Positions 1-9,430 of a DNA stretch of 64,000 nt are shown here, in pieces. Position 1 is the first letter of the stretch. Each line of letters begins with the position of its first letter. A program made the translations under genes and the position numbers. The notes below the pieces were generated by a model. That model had not been told where the DNA came from. It worked only from the letters and a program-made list of their open reading frames with translations, and ran no database searches. Source of the DNA: Planctomycetota bacterium (GTDB lineage Bacteria > Planctomycetota > Planctomycetia > Pirellulales > UBA7805); the NCBI GenBank assembly GCA_003389215.1, contig QQVP01000088.1, forward strand, positions 1 to 64,000. Direction: 5' to 3'.

Positions 1-142
1 CAAACACGCCCGCCACACCGCCGGCGAGAACGTGCTCGACGAGTCGCTCTAGGCCGTCGACATCCAGCCGCGGATGCGTCGCGTCGCCTGCCAATGGGGT
101 GACCAGCGGTGGAAAGATCCCGCGGAGCGTAGAAGCTTGCAT
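1..142 (-). CDS. Dihydrodipicolinate synthase / N-acetylneuraminate lyase (DapA) family protein, N-terminal part, runs off window
   Basis: Reverse complement of 1-142 reads [47 protein letters not shown] with no stop; DapA-family N-terminal pattern. Not in ORF track because no stop is in the window. Confidence 0.8.
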   Translation of the reverse strand, partial: MQASTLRGIFPPLVTPLAGDATHPRLDVDGLERLVEHVLAGGVAGVF

Positions 143-194
143 CGACGTGCTGCTCCTGGGTGTCGACGAAAGTGGCGTCACAGTACGACCCAGT

Positions 195-243
195 AGACAG
201 GATCACAGGATAACAGGATGAAACGATCTGGAGACAGGATGAT
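195..243 (+). repeat. ACAGGAT heptamer array, left flank of GxxExxY gene
   Basis: ACAGGAT at 197-203, 205-211, 213-219 (8-bp period) and 234-240. Confidence 0.85.
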
Positions 244-337
244 CCGCGACGCGAGTCTTATGCCGAATACCGGTTGGCTGGCGAGTTCGGTCACTCGATC
301 GCTTGATTCACGGACTCGCGTCGAATTCCCGGACCTT

Positions 338-688
338 TCATTTGATGTTCACTTCGTGCTCGCCGAAGTTGTTTACCAGGCCGACATCCTTGCCCGTGGC
401 GACGAGGTAGTTCACCAGTTGCACCTCATGTGCGGAGGCGATCTCGCGGACCGACTTGAGCTCGAGAATCACAAGGTCTTCGACAATCATGTCGGCGACA
501 AACTGACCCACGACTTCGCCTTCGTAATGAACGGTAATCGGCTGCTGGCGGACGACGCCAAGGCCGGCTTTGCGGAGTTCGATCTCCCTGCATTTCTCAT
601 GCACGGATTCGAGGAAGCCGAACCCCATCTGGTTGTAGACCCGGTAGGCACAACCGATGACTTGCTCTGTTAGGCCTTCGTGAAGCAC
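338..688 (-). CDS. GxxExxY family protein (PD-(D/E)XK nuclease-like)
   Basis: GFGFLESVHEKC (GxxExx[YH] motif), ADMIVEDLVILELKS (D...ExK), QLVNYLVATGKDVGLVNNFG. Likely GTG start at 688; the longer ORF (to 823) runs through flanking repeats. Confidence 0.85.
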   Translation of the reverse strand: MLHEGLTEQVIGCAYRVYNQMGFGFLESVHEKCREIELRKAGLGVVRQQPITVHYEGEVVGQFVADMIVEDLVILELKSVREIASAHEVQLVNYLVATGKDVGLVNNFGEHEVNIK

Positions 689-750
689 CCCAACTCTCCC
701 TCGTTGTCTCGTTGCTGGTGAGTCTGTCAGCCGCCGCGTTTCCTTGTCCC

Positions 751-780
751 CTGATCCCGTAAATCCTGTAATCCTGTCAC
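751..780 (-). repeat. ATCCTGT (inverted ACAGGAT) array, right flank of GxxExxY gene
   Basis: ATCCTGT at 763-769 and 771-777 plus ATCCCGT at 754-760; inverted relative to the left array. Confidence 0.85.
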
Positions 781-903
781 TCCGTAGTCGATCAATCCAG
801 CCGAGTCGGGCCGGTCCACACACCGCCCGTCCCCATTTGCTCGATCGCCGGCGTGCAGACCAGGCGAACAGAAGCGTCCACGGCGTGACGTCCGCCTATC
901 CAT

Positions 904-2223
904 TCACTCGCGCCCGTAGAGCCGATCTGCGAAGTCGAGATACCGCTCCCAGTCGTAGCGGATGACGTCGTGGCCGCCGCTGCGAATGTGGTAGCCGATC
1001 GTGTGTCCGACCGGCGTATCGACGGCCGGCAGGTCGTCGACGCCGAGTCCCCGTTTGCCCAGCAGCTGGTAGGCCGGTTCGGCCGCCTTGGCGGCCAGAA
1101 ACTCGCCGCGCGGATCGGCCCAATGATCCTCGACGGCGCTGGCGATGTAGACTCCGCGCGGGGCGACCAGCGAAATGAGCAGATGCTGGTCGACCGGTAG
1201 CTCGTCTTCCTTTTCGTTGTAGTCGCGAAACCGCGCGCAGAACCAATGCGGAAAGTTCGTGTTGATGTGAACCAGCCGCTCGCCAAAGCGGCGCCGCGAC
1301 AGGGCCGCCCCGCCGCAGCCGGAGTTGTTCGAAATCACCAGGGCCACGCGCTCATCTTGGGCCCCGGCCCAGAGCGCCGTCTTGCCCAGGCGGGAATGCC
1401 CCATGATGGCGATCTGCTCGCGATCGATCGTTTCCTCGGCGGCCAAGAGGGTGACCATTATTCGCGTACCCCAGGCCCAGGCACCGATGGCTCCGCAGTC
1501 GTCGGGTGCGCGCGGCGATGCGTCGGCCTCTTCGTTCTCGTTCGTTCCGTGGAGCAGCGGATGGACGCCGTTCCGAAAGCCATCGTCGAAGTCGGGGTCG
1601 AAGTCGCCGTAGTAGACCGTGGCCAGGGCATAGCCGCGCTGCAGGATCATCTCAACCGGCCAGCGCCCGCGACTGCCGCCGCGGGCTTTTTCATTGGCTC
1701 GGTTGTTTACGACCCCGCCCCCTTTGTCATTGGCGATCCACGACTTGCTCAGCCAGATGCCCGGGTCGCGATGCACGGTGTGATTGCCGCCGAAGTTGAG
1801 TCCGAAGAAGACCGGCACCGGCGGCTCTGCCTGGTTCGGCAGGTACAGCAGCAGCTCGATGCGCGAGCGATTCGGGTCGCCGTCGAGCTCGATGGCGATT
1901 TGTTTGCGCGTCGCGGTGCCGCCCAGGGCCTCGCGATCGATCGACTCTTCGACGACCTGATACGGCACGTCGATCGATGGGGTCGTGCCGTAGACGTGCT
2001 GTTCGAAGAGCTCGAGCAGCTCGCCGCGGCGACGCGTGCTCCACGCCTCGGCCGAGGTGACCGTTGTGCCGTCGCGAAAGACCAGCACCTCGGGCAACTG
2101 GTACTCGGGGACCTGACTCTCGTCTTTGTTGAAGCCGGGGAACTTGGCTTCGCTGGGAGTGCCGGAGATCGTCATCAAGAGGGTGAGCCCCATGAAATGA
2201 AGTGCGATCGATCGCAGTCGCAT
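904..2223 (-). CDS. Secreted carbohydrate esterase (CE15 glucuronoyl esterase-like alpha/beta hydrolase)
   Basis: 482-aa ORF (904..2352). GHSRLGKTALWAGAQDERVALVISNNSGCGGAALSRR nucleophile elbow, FFGLNFGGNH, C-terminal GGHDV. Start chosen near MRLRSIALHFMGLTLLMTISG signal peptide; exact start uncertain. Confidence 0.75.
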   Translation of the reverse strand: MRLRSIALHFMGLTLLMTISGTPSEAKFPGFNKDESQVPEYQLPEVLVFRDGTTVTSAEAWSTRRRGELLELFEQHVYGTTPSIDVPYQVVEESIDREALGGTATRKQIAIELDGDPNRSRIELLLYLPNQAEPPVPVFFGLNFGGNHTVHRDPGIWLSKSWIANDKGGGVVNNRANEKARGGSRGRWPVEMILQRGYALATVYYGDFDPDFDDGFRNGVHPLLHGTNENEEADASPRAPDDCGAIGAWAWGTRIMVTLLAAEETIDREQIAIMGHSRLGKTALWAGAQDERVALVISNNSGCGGAALSRRRFGERLVHINTNFPHWFCARFRDYNEKEDELPVDQHLLISLVAPRGVYIASAVEDHWADPRGEFLAAKAAEPAYQLLGKRGLGVDDLPAVDTPVGHTIGYHIRSGGHDVIRYDWERYLDFADRLYGRE

Positions 2224-2538
2224 GGCATCGCTCGTGCGGAGAGGAAACTTGCCGGAGAGTTGTCGGATAAACGTTCGCATCGCCGCCGGCATGACCGCGA
2301 CGGCCCGTGGCAGCGTCCTGCTAGTTCTACCCGGCCGACGTGGTGCAAACAAATGGTCTGCCTGGAGCGTGGCGCGTGGCAGGTCGGGGCTTCAACTTGC
2401 GGCTGCTGGCGGGCTGTTTTAAACTCATGGCGGTGTGTGCGAGGCCGCATCTGGACGTCTTAGCTGCGTCGGTGGCCAGCCAGCCGCGCGTCCTTCCCTG
2501 CCCCGCCCGTCCCCTGCCCGCCTTGGAGTGACTCGTCG

Positions 2539-3948
2539 ATGAAAGACCAGCCCCAGCCGTCGTCTTCGTCCGCATCCGACACGACCGATCGTCGTCGCTT
2601 TCTCAAGACCACCGGGGCCGTGGCCGCCGGGGCGATGGTCGCTTCCGCCGCCGCTCGCAGTCGCGCCAACGACGCCAACGAAGAATTGATCGGGGCCTTC
2701 GTCGGCTGTGGTGGCATCGGGCACCACCACCTCAACGAGATCATCAAGCTGAATCGCTGCAAGATCGCCGCCGTGTGCGACATCGACGACAGTCGCTCGG
2801 CCCGCTTTGCCAATATCTTGGAAAAGAAGATGGGCCACCGCCCCATCGAGTGTCGCGAGTACGAGCGCGTGATGGACATGCCCGAGGTCGACTTTGTCGT
2901 CGTGGCCACGCCCGATCACTGGCACGCCATTCCCACGATTGCCGCCTGTGCCGCGGGCAAGGACGTCTATGTCGAGAAGCCCTGCTGCCACAACATTCGC
3001 GAAGGCCGCGCCATGGTCAATGCCATGGAGAAGTACAAGCGGGTCGTCCAGGTCGGTACCCATACGCGGAGCGCGCCGCACATGCAGCAAGCCCGCGAGT
3101 TCGTTCGCTCGGGCAAGCTGGGCCAGATTACCAAGACGCGGACCTTCAACCGCACGAACATCACGCCCTATGGCATGGGCGTGGCCAAGGATTCCGATCC
3201 GCCGCCGAATGTCGACTACGATCGCTGGCTCGGTCCCGCGCCAAAACGGCCCTTCAACCGGCAGCGATTCCACGGCAGCTTCCGCTGGTTCTTCGACTAT
3301 GCGGCGGGGCTCTTGGGCGACTGGAACGTACACCTGCAAGACATCGTGATGTGGACGATGGATACGCCCTCGCCGGTCAGCGTCTCGGCGGTCGGCGGCA
3401 AGTGGGCGTTGCAGGATGCTCGCGATACGCCCGACACGCTCGAGGTCCTCTACGAGTTTCCCGGCACCGACATGAATCCGCAATATGTGCAGACCTATTC
3501 GATGAGTTTCTGCCACAGCAAGTACGATCAGAATCGCGGCCAGGGCATCGGCGTCGAGTTCTTTGGTACGAACGGCTATCTCTACACCAACTGGGACGAC
3601 GGCTTCCGCGTCGAGGGCGATCCGAAGAATCGCCACCGGCTGGAACTCGGCCAGCGGATCGAGAGCTTCGAGGTCAAAGGCACGCGCAACTCGTACGACG
3701 AGCACATGGCCAACTTCTTCGATTGCATCCGCACCCGCGAGCGACCGATTGCCACGCTCGAGTCGCACTTCAATACGGCGATCTGTTCGCACTTAGGCAA
3801 CATCGCCATGAAGGTCGGCACGCGGCTCTACTGGGACGCGGTAGACGAGCTGTGCTACCACGACGCGGAGAAGACGAAGCCGCACGCAGAGGCTAACGCG
3901 ATGCTCGGCCGCGAGAATCGTGCCGGCTACGAATTGCCGAACGTGTAG
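2539..3948 (+). CDS. Gfo/Idh/MocA family oxidoreductase with Tat-type signal
   Basis: DRRRFLKTTGAVAAGAMVASAAA leader, GAFVGCGGIGHHH, DVYVEKPCCHN. Confidence 0.9.
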   Translation: MKDQPQPSSSSASDTTDRRRFLKTTGAVAAGAMVASAAARSRANDANEELIGAFVGCGGIGHHHLNEIIKLNRCKIAAVCDIDDSRSARFANILEKKMGHRPIECREYERVMDMPEVDFVVVATPDHWHAIPTIAACAAGKDVYVEKPCCHNIREGRAMVNAMEKYKRVVQVGTHTRSAPHMQQAREFVRSGKLGQITKTRTFNRTNITPYGMGVAKDSDPPPNVDYDRWLGPAPKRPFNRQRFHGSFRWFFDYAAGLLGDWNVHLQDIVMWTMDTPSPVSVSAVGGKWALQDARDTPDTLEVLYEFPGTDMNPQYVQTYSMSFCHSKYDQNRGQGIGVEFFGTNGYLYTNWDDGFRVEGDPKNRHRLELGQRIESFEVKGTRNSYDEHMANFFDCIRTRERPIATLESHFNTAICSHLGNIAMKVGTRLYWDAVDELCYHDAEKTKPHAEANAMLGRENRAGYELPNV

Positions 3949-4040
3949 GTTTGCCGCGCACGGTCGGCGACAGCGTGAGGTGAGGCTGGGGGCTGCGCCG
4001 CGATGCTACCGCGGACGGACGTTCCTGGTATCATTGGGAC

Positions 4041-7000
4041 ATGAGTCCCAAACGCGGCAAGAAGCGCGCCCCCGAGCCTGCCCAGCCCAAGTCTTCGAGC
4101 TGGTGGGTCCTGCCCGTCGTCGTGCTGGTCGTCGGGGTGGGCGCGATTCTCTACGCCTTGAGCGGCGATGCGGATCGGAGTTCCGCGCGGCCCGATTCCG
4201 GTAGCGGTTCGACGCAGCCGGCGCCCGTCGAGGATGACCTGGGCCTGGCCACGCAGATCGGCACACCGCCCGCCAGTTCTTTGTCGACCTCGCCGCCCGT
4301 CGAGCTGGCCGACTCGGGCGTGATCGAATTGAGCACCGAGCGGAGCTGGCAGGAGATCGACGACCCGACCACCGACGGTTGGCAGACCGAGGTGATTCAC
4401 GAGAAAATCAAGAAGCAGCTCGACCGGCTGGGCAAGTTGATCGTCGGGGAAAAGAAAGCGGAGGAGGCGAAGGTTGCGCGACTCGTTGCCGACGATTTTC
4501 GCGGCACGCCGCTGCGGCCGGCGGAGCGCGACACGGTCTACGAGCAGGGGGGGCTGATCATCGAGCGGACCTCGCTCGCGTCCCTCGTCGAAGCGGCGCT
4601 CGACCGCCAGGGAGCGTCCGGCTTGGTGTCGGCAATCGAAGAGCTGACGGCACCGCTGGCCGAAGGCAGCAACCGCCGCTACGAGTTCAAGGTCGTACGG
4701 GTCGATCCCGACGGCGATGGGGTCGAGACCGAGCAGTTGCTGTCCCTTTCGGCCCGCACCCCCACCGGCATGGTCGAGCAACACGCCACCTGGGTCGCCC
4801 GGTGGTCGGAGCCGAACTCGAAGCAGCCGAAGTTAAGTTCGCTTCGCGTGACGCGCTTCGAGGAGACCCGCAGCGTGCAGGCCAGCGGCCCCTTGCTCGT
4901 CGACTGCACGGCCTCGGCGCTCGGCGGCAACGAGAGTTTCGAGAAACAGATCTTACGGGGCCTGAACCACTGGCTCGATCGCACGCAGTTCCGCACCGTG
5001 ATCACGATGATCGGTGCCCCAGGCATTGCCGTGGGCGACGTTAACGGCGACGGACTGGAGGATCTCTATCTTTGCCAGGAAGCAGCGGTGCCCAATCGGC
5101 TGTTTCTTCAGCAACCCGACGGCACGGCCCGCGACATGTCGGCAGCCTGGGGAGTCGACTGGATTGATGAGAGTCGCGGCGTGTTGCTGGTCGATCTGGA
5201 CAACGACGGCGATCAGGACCTGGTCGTCGCCACGCCGGGTAACCTGGTGTTGGCCGCGAACATCGAGTCGGCTCGCTTCGAGGTGCGGCGCGTGCTGCCG
5301 ATTCACGAGGATCCGTCGTCGCTTTGTGCCCTGGACTACGATCTCGACGGGCGGCTGGACGTTTACGTCTGTGCCTATCATCCCGATCAGCTGCTGAGCA
5401 AGCAGGGAAGCGTGTCCGTCGGCGTGGCCCGTAGCGAAACCGTGTTTCACGATGCGAACGACTCGGCCCCCAACCAGATGTTCCGCAACATCGCAACGTC
5501 GGCCTCCGACTGGCAGTTCGAAGACGTGACGGTCGCAATCGGCCTGGACGAGAACAATCGCCGCTGGAGCCTGGCGGCCGCCGCCGAAGACTATGACAAC
5601 GACGGCGACATGGATCTCTATGTGGCCAACGACTACGGTCGCGACAATCTCTATCGCAACGACGTGGGCGAGGACGGACAGCGTCGCTTTGTCGAGATCG
5701 GTCGCCAGGCCCGGGCCGAACAGGCTGCCAATGGCATGGGCATTACCTGGGGCGATTACAACGGAGACGGCTGGTTGGACGCTTACGTGAGCAACATGTG
5801 GTCGTCGGCTGGTCACCGGGTGACGCGACGTCCCCAGTTCATGCCCGCTGCCGACGATCAATTGCGTCGTCGCGTCGAGCACTTCGCGGTGGGCAACTCA
5901 CTCTTGAAGAACCAGGGCGACGGACTGTTTGTCGATCGCAGCGCCGCGGCCGGCGTGGCCCGCGGTCGCTGGGCCTGGGGTAGTCAGTTTGCCGATCTGA
6001 ACAACGACGGCTGGGAGGATCTGATCGTCGCCAACGGCTATATCACGACCGAAGACACGGGCGACTTGTGAAGTTTCTACTGGCGACACGTGGTGTCGCG
6101 AAGTCGTAGCGACGAGGCGTCGGCCGCCACGGACGTGGCACGTCGCCGCAATAACGACCTGGCCATGATGGTCCGTCAGGGTCGCTCGTTCAGCGGGCGG
6201 GAACGAAATTGTGTGTTCCTGAATACCGCCCGGGCCTCGTCAGAAGCGACCGGCGCAGCGGCGACTGTTGAAGACGCGGCGACGGGACCGCGATTCGCCG
6301 ACATTTCCGCCGTGAGTGGGCTCGACTGGCCTGACGATGGCCGTGGCATTGCGATGGTCGATTGGGATGCCGACGGCGATCTCGACGTGTGGTTTTCCAA
6401 CCGCAATGCACCGCGGTTGCGGTTGATGCGCAACGAGTCGAAGTCGGCGCTGCGGAGCGTCTCGCTTAAGCTGGCTGGCAACGGCAGCAATACGAATCGG
6501 GATGCGATCGGCGCCCGAGTCGAGGTCGTTGTGACCGAAGGGGGCCCGCGGCGGTTGTTGCGAACCTTGAGGGCAGGCGAGGGCTTTCTCTCGCAGTCGA
6601 CCAAGTGGCTGCACTTCGGCGTCGGCTCCGCGGCGGAGATTGAGCGGGTTCTGGTTCGCTGGCCAAATCGCGATGGGGCCGCCGGCAACGTCGAGGCCTT
6701 TACGGGCGTCGCCCCGGGGGGCCGCTACGTGCTGCGACAGGGCACGGGCGCGGCCGAGATGGTGTCGCCGCGCGCCGCCGTGAAGCTCAGCCCGCAGAAA
6801 GTCGAGTTGCCCAAGCCCGCGTCGTCGATCCGCGTGGCGACGATTTCCAACTTGCGATTGCCGCCGCGCGAGTTCCGCGACAATCGCGAGCAGCGGCCCG
6901 TCGTGGTCGGGGCTGGTCGCACGGTGTGGATTAATTTGTGGGCCAGCTGGTGCAAGCCGTGTCGCGAAGAGTTGGTCGAGATGAAGCGTCGCGAGGCGGA

Positions 7001-8153
7001 TCTTCGCGCTGCGGGCATCGACGTCGTGGCCTTGTCGGTTGACGGCATCGACAAGGAACGTGGCGACGTCGATGCGGCCAAGGCATTTCTGTTGAGCCAG
7101 TTGCGGTTTCCGTTTGCGGCTGGCGAAGCGGACGAACGGGAGATCGAGTTTCTGCAGTCGGTCGACAGCAAACTTGTCGCGCTCCAGCGACCGTTGCCTG
7201 TGCCGACCAGCTTTCTGATCGCGCCTAGCGGCGATGTCGCCTATATTTACAAAGGACGGGTGACGGTAGACCAGGTTCTCGAAGACGTCCGCACTCCGCG
7301 CGAGACGATCGCCGAGCGCTGGCAGGCGGCGGCCCCACTCGGCGGCACCCTGATCGACGTGCCGGGTACGCGGGCTTATGCCGCCCGATTCGAAGCGACA
7401 CAGCACTATCGACTCGCGCTCGACATGCTGGCTGCCCAGGCCCTGCCGCTAGCGACGGACAATCTTCGCCGTGCGATCGAACTCTACGAACCATTCGCCG
7501 AGGCCCACAGTCAGCTGGGCTCGGTCCTCGCTTTGCAGAGCGACATGAACGGAGCACGGGTGGCTCTACAGCGGGCGGTCGAACTCAATCCGCTGTTGGC
7601 CTCCGCCCGCTATGGCCTGGTCCAGCTCGAGGTGATCGAGGGTCGGCTTCATGCGGCGGTAGCGCAGCTGCGCGAGGCGATTCGCGGCAACGGCGAAGAG
7701 ACGTTTCGCAACGCGCGGCTCTTACCGCCTTCCGCGGCGGACGACCCGGCCCGGCAACAGCTTCGCCAGCGCATGGTGGTGGTCCATCGCGACGTGGCCT
7801 GGCAGATGGCGACCGCGGCGGACGAGTCGATGCGCGACGGGGAGGCCGCGGTCCGCTGGGCCGAACGGGTGGTGGACGCGACGTCCCGGCGAGAGCCAAA
7901 CGCACTGATGACGCTGGCCGCTGCCTACGCGGAGACAGGCCGCTTCGACGAAGCCCTGGCGTCCCTTGCCGAAGCGCGCAAGTTGGTCGAGACACTCCCG
8001 GCCACTCCGCCTGCTGCCGGCGGCGGCCAATCGAAGGACGCCAGCGGAGCACGGGCCCAACTGCTCGCCGAGATCGCGGACCAACAGTCCGCCTACGAAG
8101 CGGGGAAGCCGTTTCGCGAGAATGTCGGGTCGGCCGACTCGCCAGACCGCTAG
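4041..8153 (+). CDS. Candidate selenoprotein: TM anchor + VCBS/FG-GAP repeats + ASPIC/UnbV + TlpA/redoxin + TPR, Sec at TGA 6069-6071 (ORF track shows 4041..6071 and 6090..8153)
   Basis: The two ORFs are in the same frame, separated by one TGA: ...VANGYITTEDTGDL[TGA]SFYWRHVVSRSRSDEA.... FG-GAP repeats (DVNGDGLEDLY, DLDNDGDQDL, DYDNDGDMDLY, DLNNDGWEDL) precede it; GRERNCVFLN, DWDADGDLDVWFSN, WASWCKPCREEL and TPRs follow. Paralogue 10604-14671 is interrupted identically. Confidence 0.8.
6072..6099 (+). promoter_or_regulatory. Candidate bacterial SECIS (bSECIS) element
   Basis: GCGACAC (6083-6089) / GTGTCGC (6093-6099) directly after TGA 6069-6071; apical loop ~18 nt downstream of TGA and containing G. 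Confidence 0.65.
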
Positions 8154-8180
8154 TTGCCGCGACGGGGTCTTCACCTGGCT

Positions 8181-8342
8181 CTAGAGCGCGTCTCGTTTAT
8201 CTCTAGCGTCTTGGCTAGCTGCGGCTGTGCTTGGCTACGTCGACCTGCATCGACGAATTTACCAATTCGTCTGCTTCGGTCTCCTTGCCAAACTTGCCTC
8301 GCCTACGCCAATGACGCTACACCTATCCTAGACACGCTCTAG
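8181..8342. repeat. Palindromic intergenic repeat element, copy A (MITE-like)
   Basis: TIRs CTAGAGCGcGTCT / AGACaCGCTCTAG; central perfect hairpin GACGAATT-TACC-AATTCGTC (8252-8271); reverse-complement similarity to 40498-40660. Confidence 0.8.
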
Positions 8343-8923
8343 TAGCCCGGGGCTCGCTGGCCATCGGTCTTCAGCGGATCGGCGATCCGCACGTGCACGG
8401 CCGGCGTATTCGGGGTCCGCAGTTGCAAGGTTAGCGTGTGCGGGCCCGCGACCGTGGGCGTGAACTTCAGGTAGGCCGGGTGCCAGGCGGTGTCGCGCGA
8501 CCGAGGCTTGAAGGTGAATTCCTCGTCGATCAGTGGTGACCCCTGGTCGGCGGTCAACGTCGCGGCAAGCTCGACCTCGAAGTCGGCGAACCGAAGCGAC
8601 GGAGTTGGAAACATCGGCCCGATCATCAGGTCGTGTTCGACGTTCGGGTGCTCGACGTCGAACGCGACACGGAGGATCGACCCGCCTTCGGCCGACATGC
8701 CGTCGAGCACAACCTCGTGCAACGTCGTCTTCCGCAACCCGGTGTCGGCGAGGAATGCGTAACCGGCCAGTGCCAGCCCAACCACCAAGAACAGGACGAC
8801 CTTCCCCTGGATTGAGCGTCTTTGACGCGCGTCCGGCGTGCGTCGCGCGACGAAATAGGCTCCGGCCGCCGCTGCAACAAAGGCGAGAATGATCACGCCG
8901 ACCAGTATCCAAGTGTTGGTCAT
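8339..8923 (-). CDS. Hypothetical membrane-anchored protein
   Basis: 194 aa, N-terminal TM (ILVGVIILAFVAAAAGAYFVA) and second hydrophobic segment, beta-rich C-terminus. Confidence 0.7.
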   Translation of the reverse strand: MTNTWILVGVIILAFVAAAAGAYFVARRTPDARQRRSIQGKVVLFLVVGLALAGYAFLADTGLRKTTLHEVVLDGMSAEGGSILRVAFDVEHPNVEHDLMIGPMFPTPSLRFADFEVELAATLTADQGSPLIDEEFTFKPRSRDTAWHPAYLKFTPTVAGPHTLTLQLRTPNTPAVHVRIADPLKTDGQRAPGY

Positions 8924-8955
8924 CGTACTTGAAGATCGACGGAAGTGCGAAACGT

Positions 8956-9288
8956 CTACTTGCGCGTTTCCAGGTAGGCGTCCACGAAAGCCCTTTCCTC
9001 CTCATTGGAAACGGTCTCGAGGACCTTTCCATCCTTTTTCGCCGTCCAAAAGAAGGCGAGATCCAGATCGTCGCGGGCGATCAACACATAGTGTTCGTTC
9101 TCGCCCGGCATCGCCACTTCCCCGCCCGGCAATTCGCGAACATAAAACTCGATCCCGCTGGTGGGACTGACGTAGGCCGGGGGACCGGTCGGAACCTCGC
9201 CGGACGTTTCACCGTCAACGTCCGATCCACGACAGCCGACGATGCAGAGAGCCGTGACGGCGAGCATCGGGAAGAGATGAGATCGCAT
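8956..9288 (-). CDS. Small hypothetical lipoprotein
   Basis: MRSHLFPMLAVTALCIVGC lipobox; ATG at 9286-9288. Confidence 0.7.
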   Translation of the reverse strand: MRSHLFPMLAVTALCIVGCRGSDVDGETSGEVPTGPPAYVSPTSGIEFYVRELPGGEVAMPGENEHYVLIARDDLDLAFFWTAKKDGKVLETVSNEEERAFVDAYLETRK

Positions 9289-9430
9289 CGAGCAACTCCG
9301 ACATCGTGAGATCCGACAGGAGGCGGACCAAGATTCTTCCTTAACTTTAAGGACTCTCGGTGCCGGATCAAGCCGGCCAGCCGGGGCGCGGCAACCCCTT
9401 CTGGCCATGCCTGGCTTGTCAAGAGTGCGT

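Noticed and set aside
1246-2463. 405-aa plus-strand ORF
   Set aside because: Shadow ORF opposite the esterase gene; Arg/Ala-rich, no recognisable motif. High GC produces many such frames.
2425-3792. 455-aa minus-strand ORF
   Set aside because: Antisense to the well-supported Gfo/Idh/MocA gene.
6060-6100. Interruption of the 4041-8153 gene as pseudogene or sequencing error
   Set aside because: The paralogue at 10604-14671 is interrupted by the same TGA in the same context, both halves look intact, and a SECIS-like stem-loop follows both.
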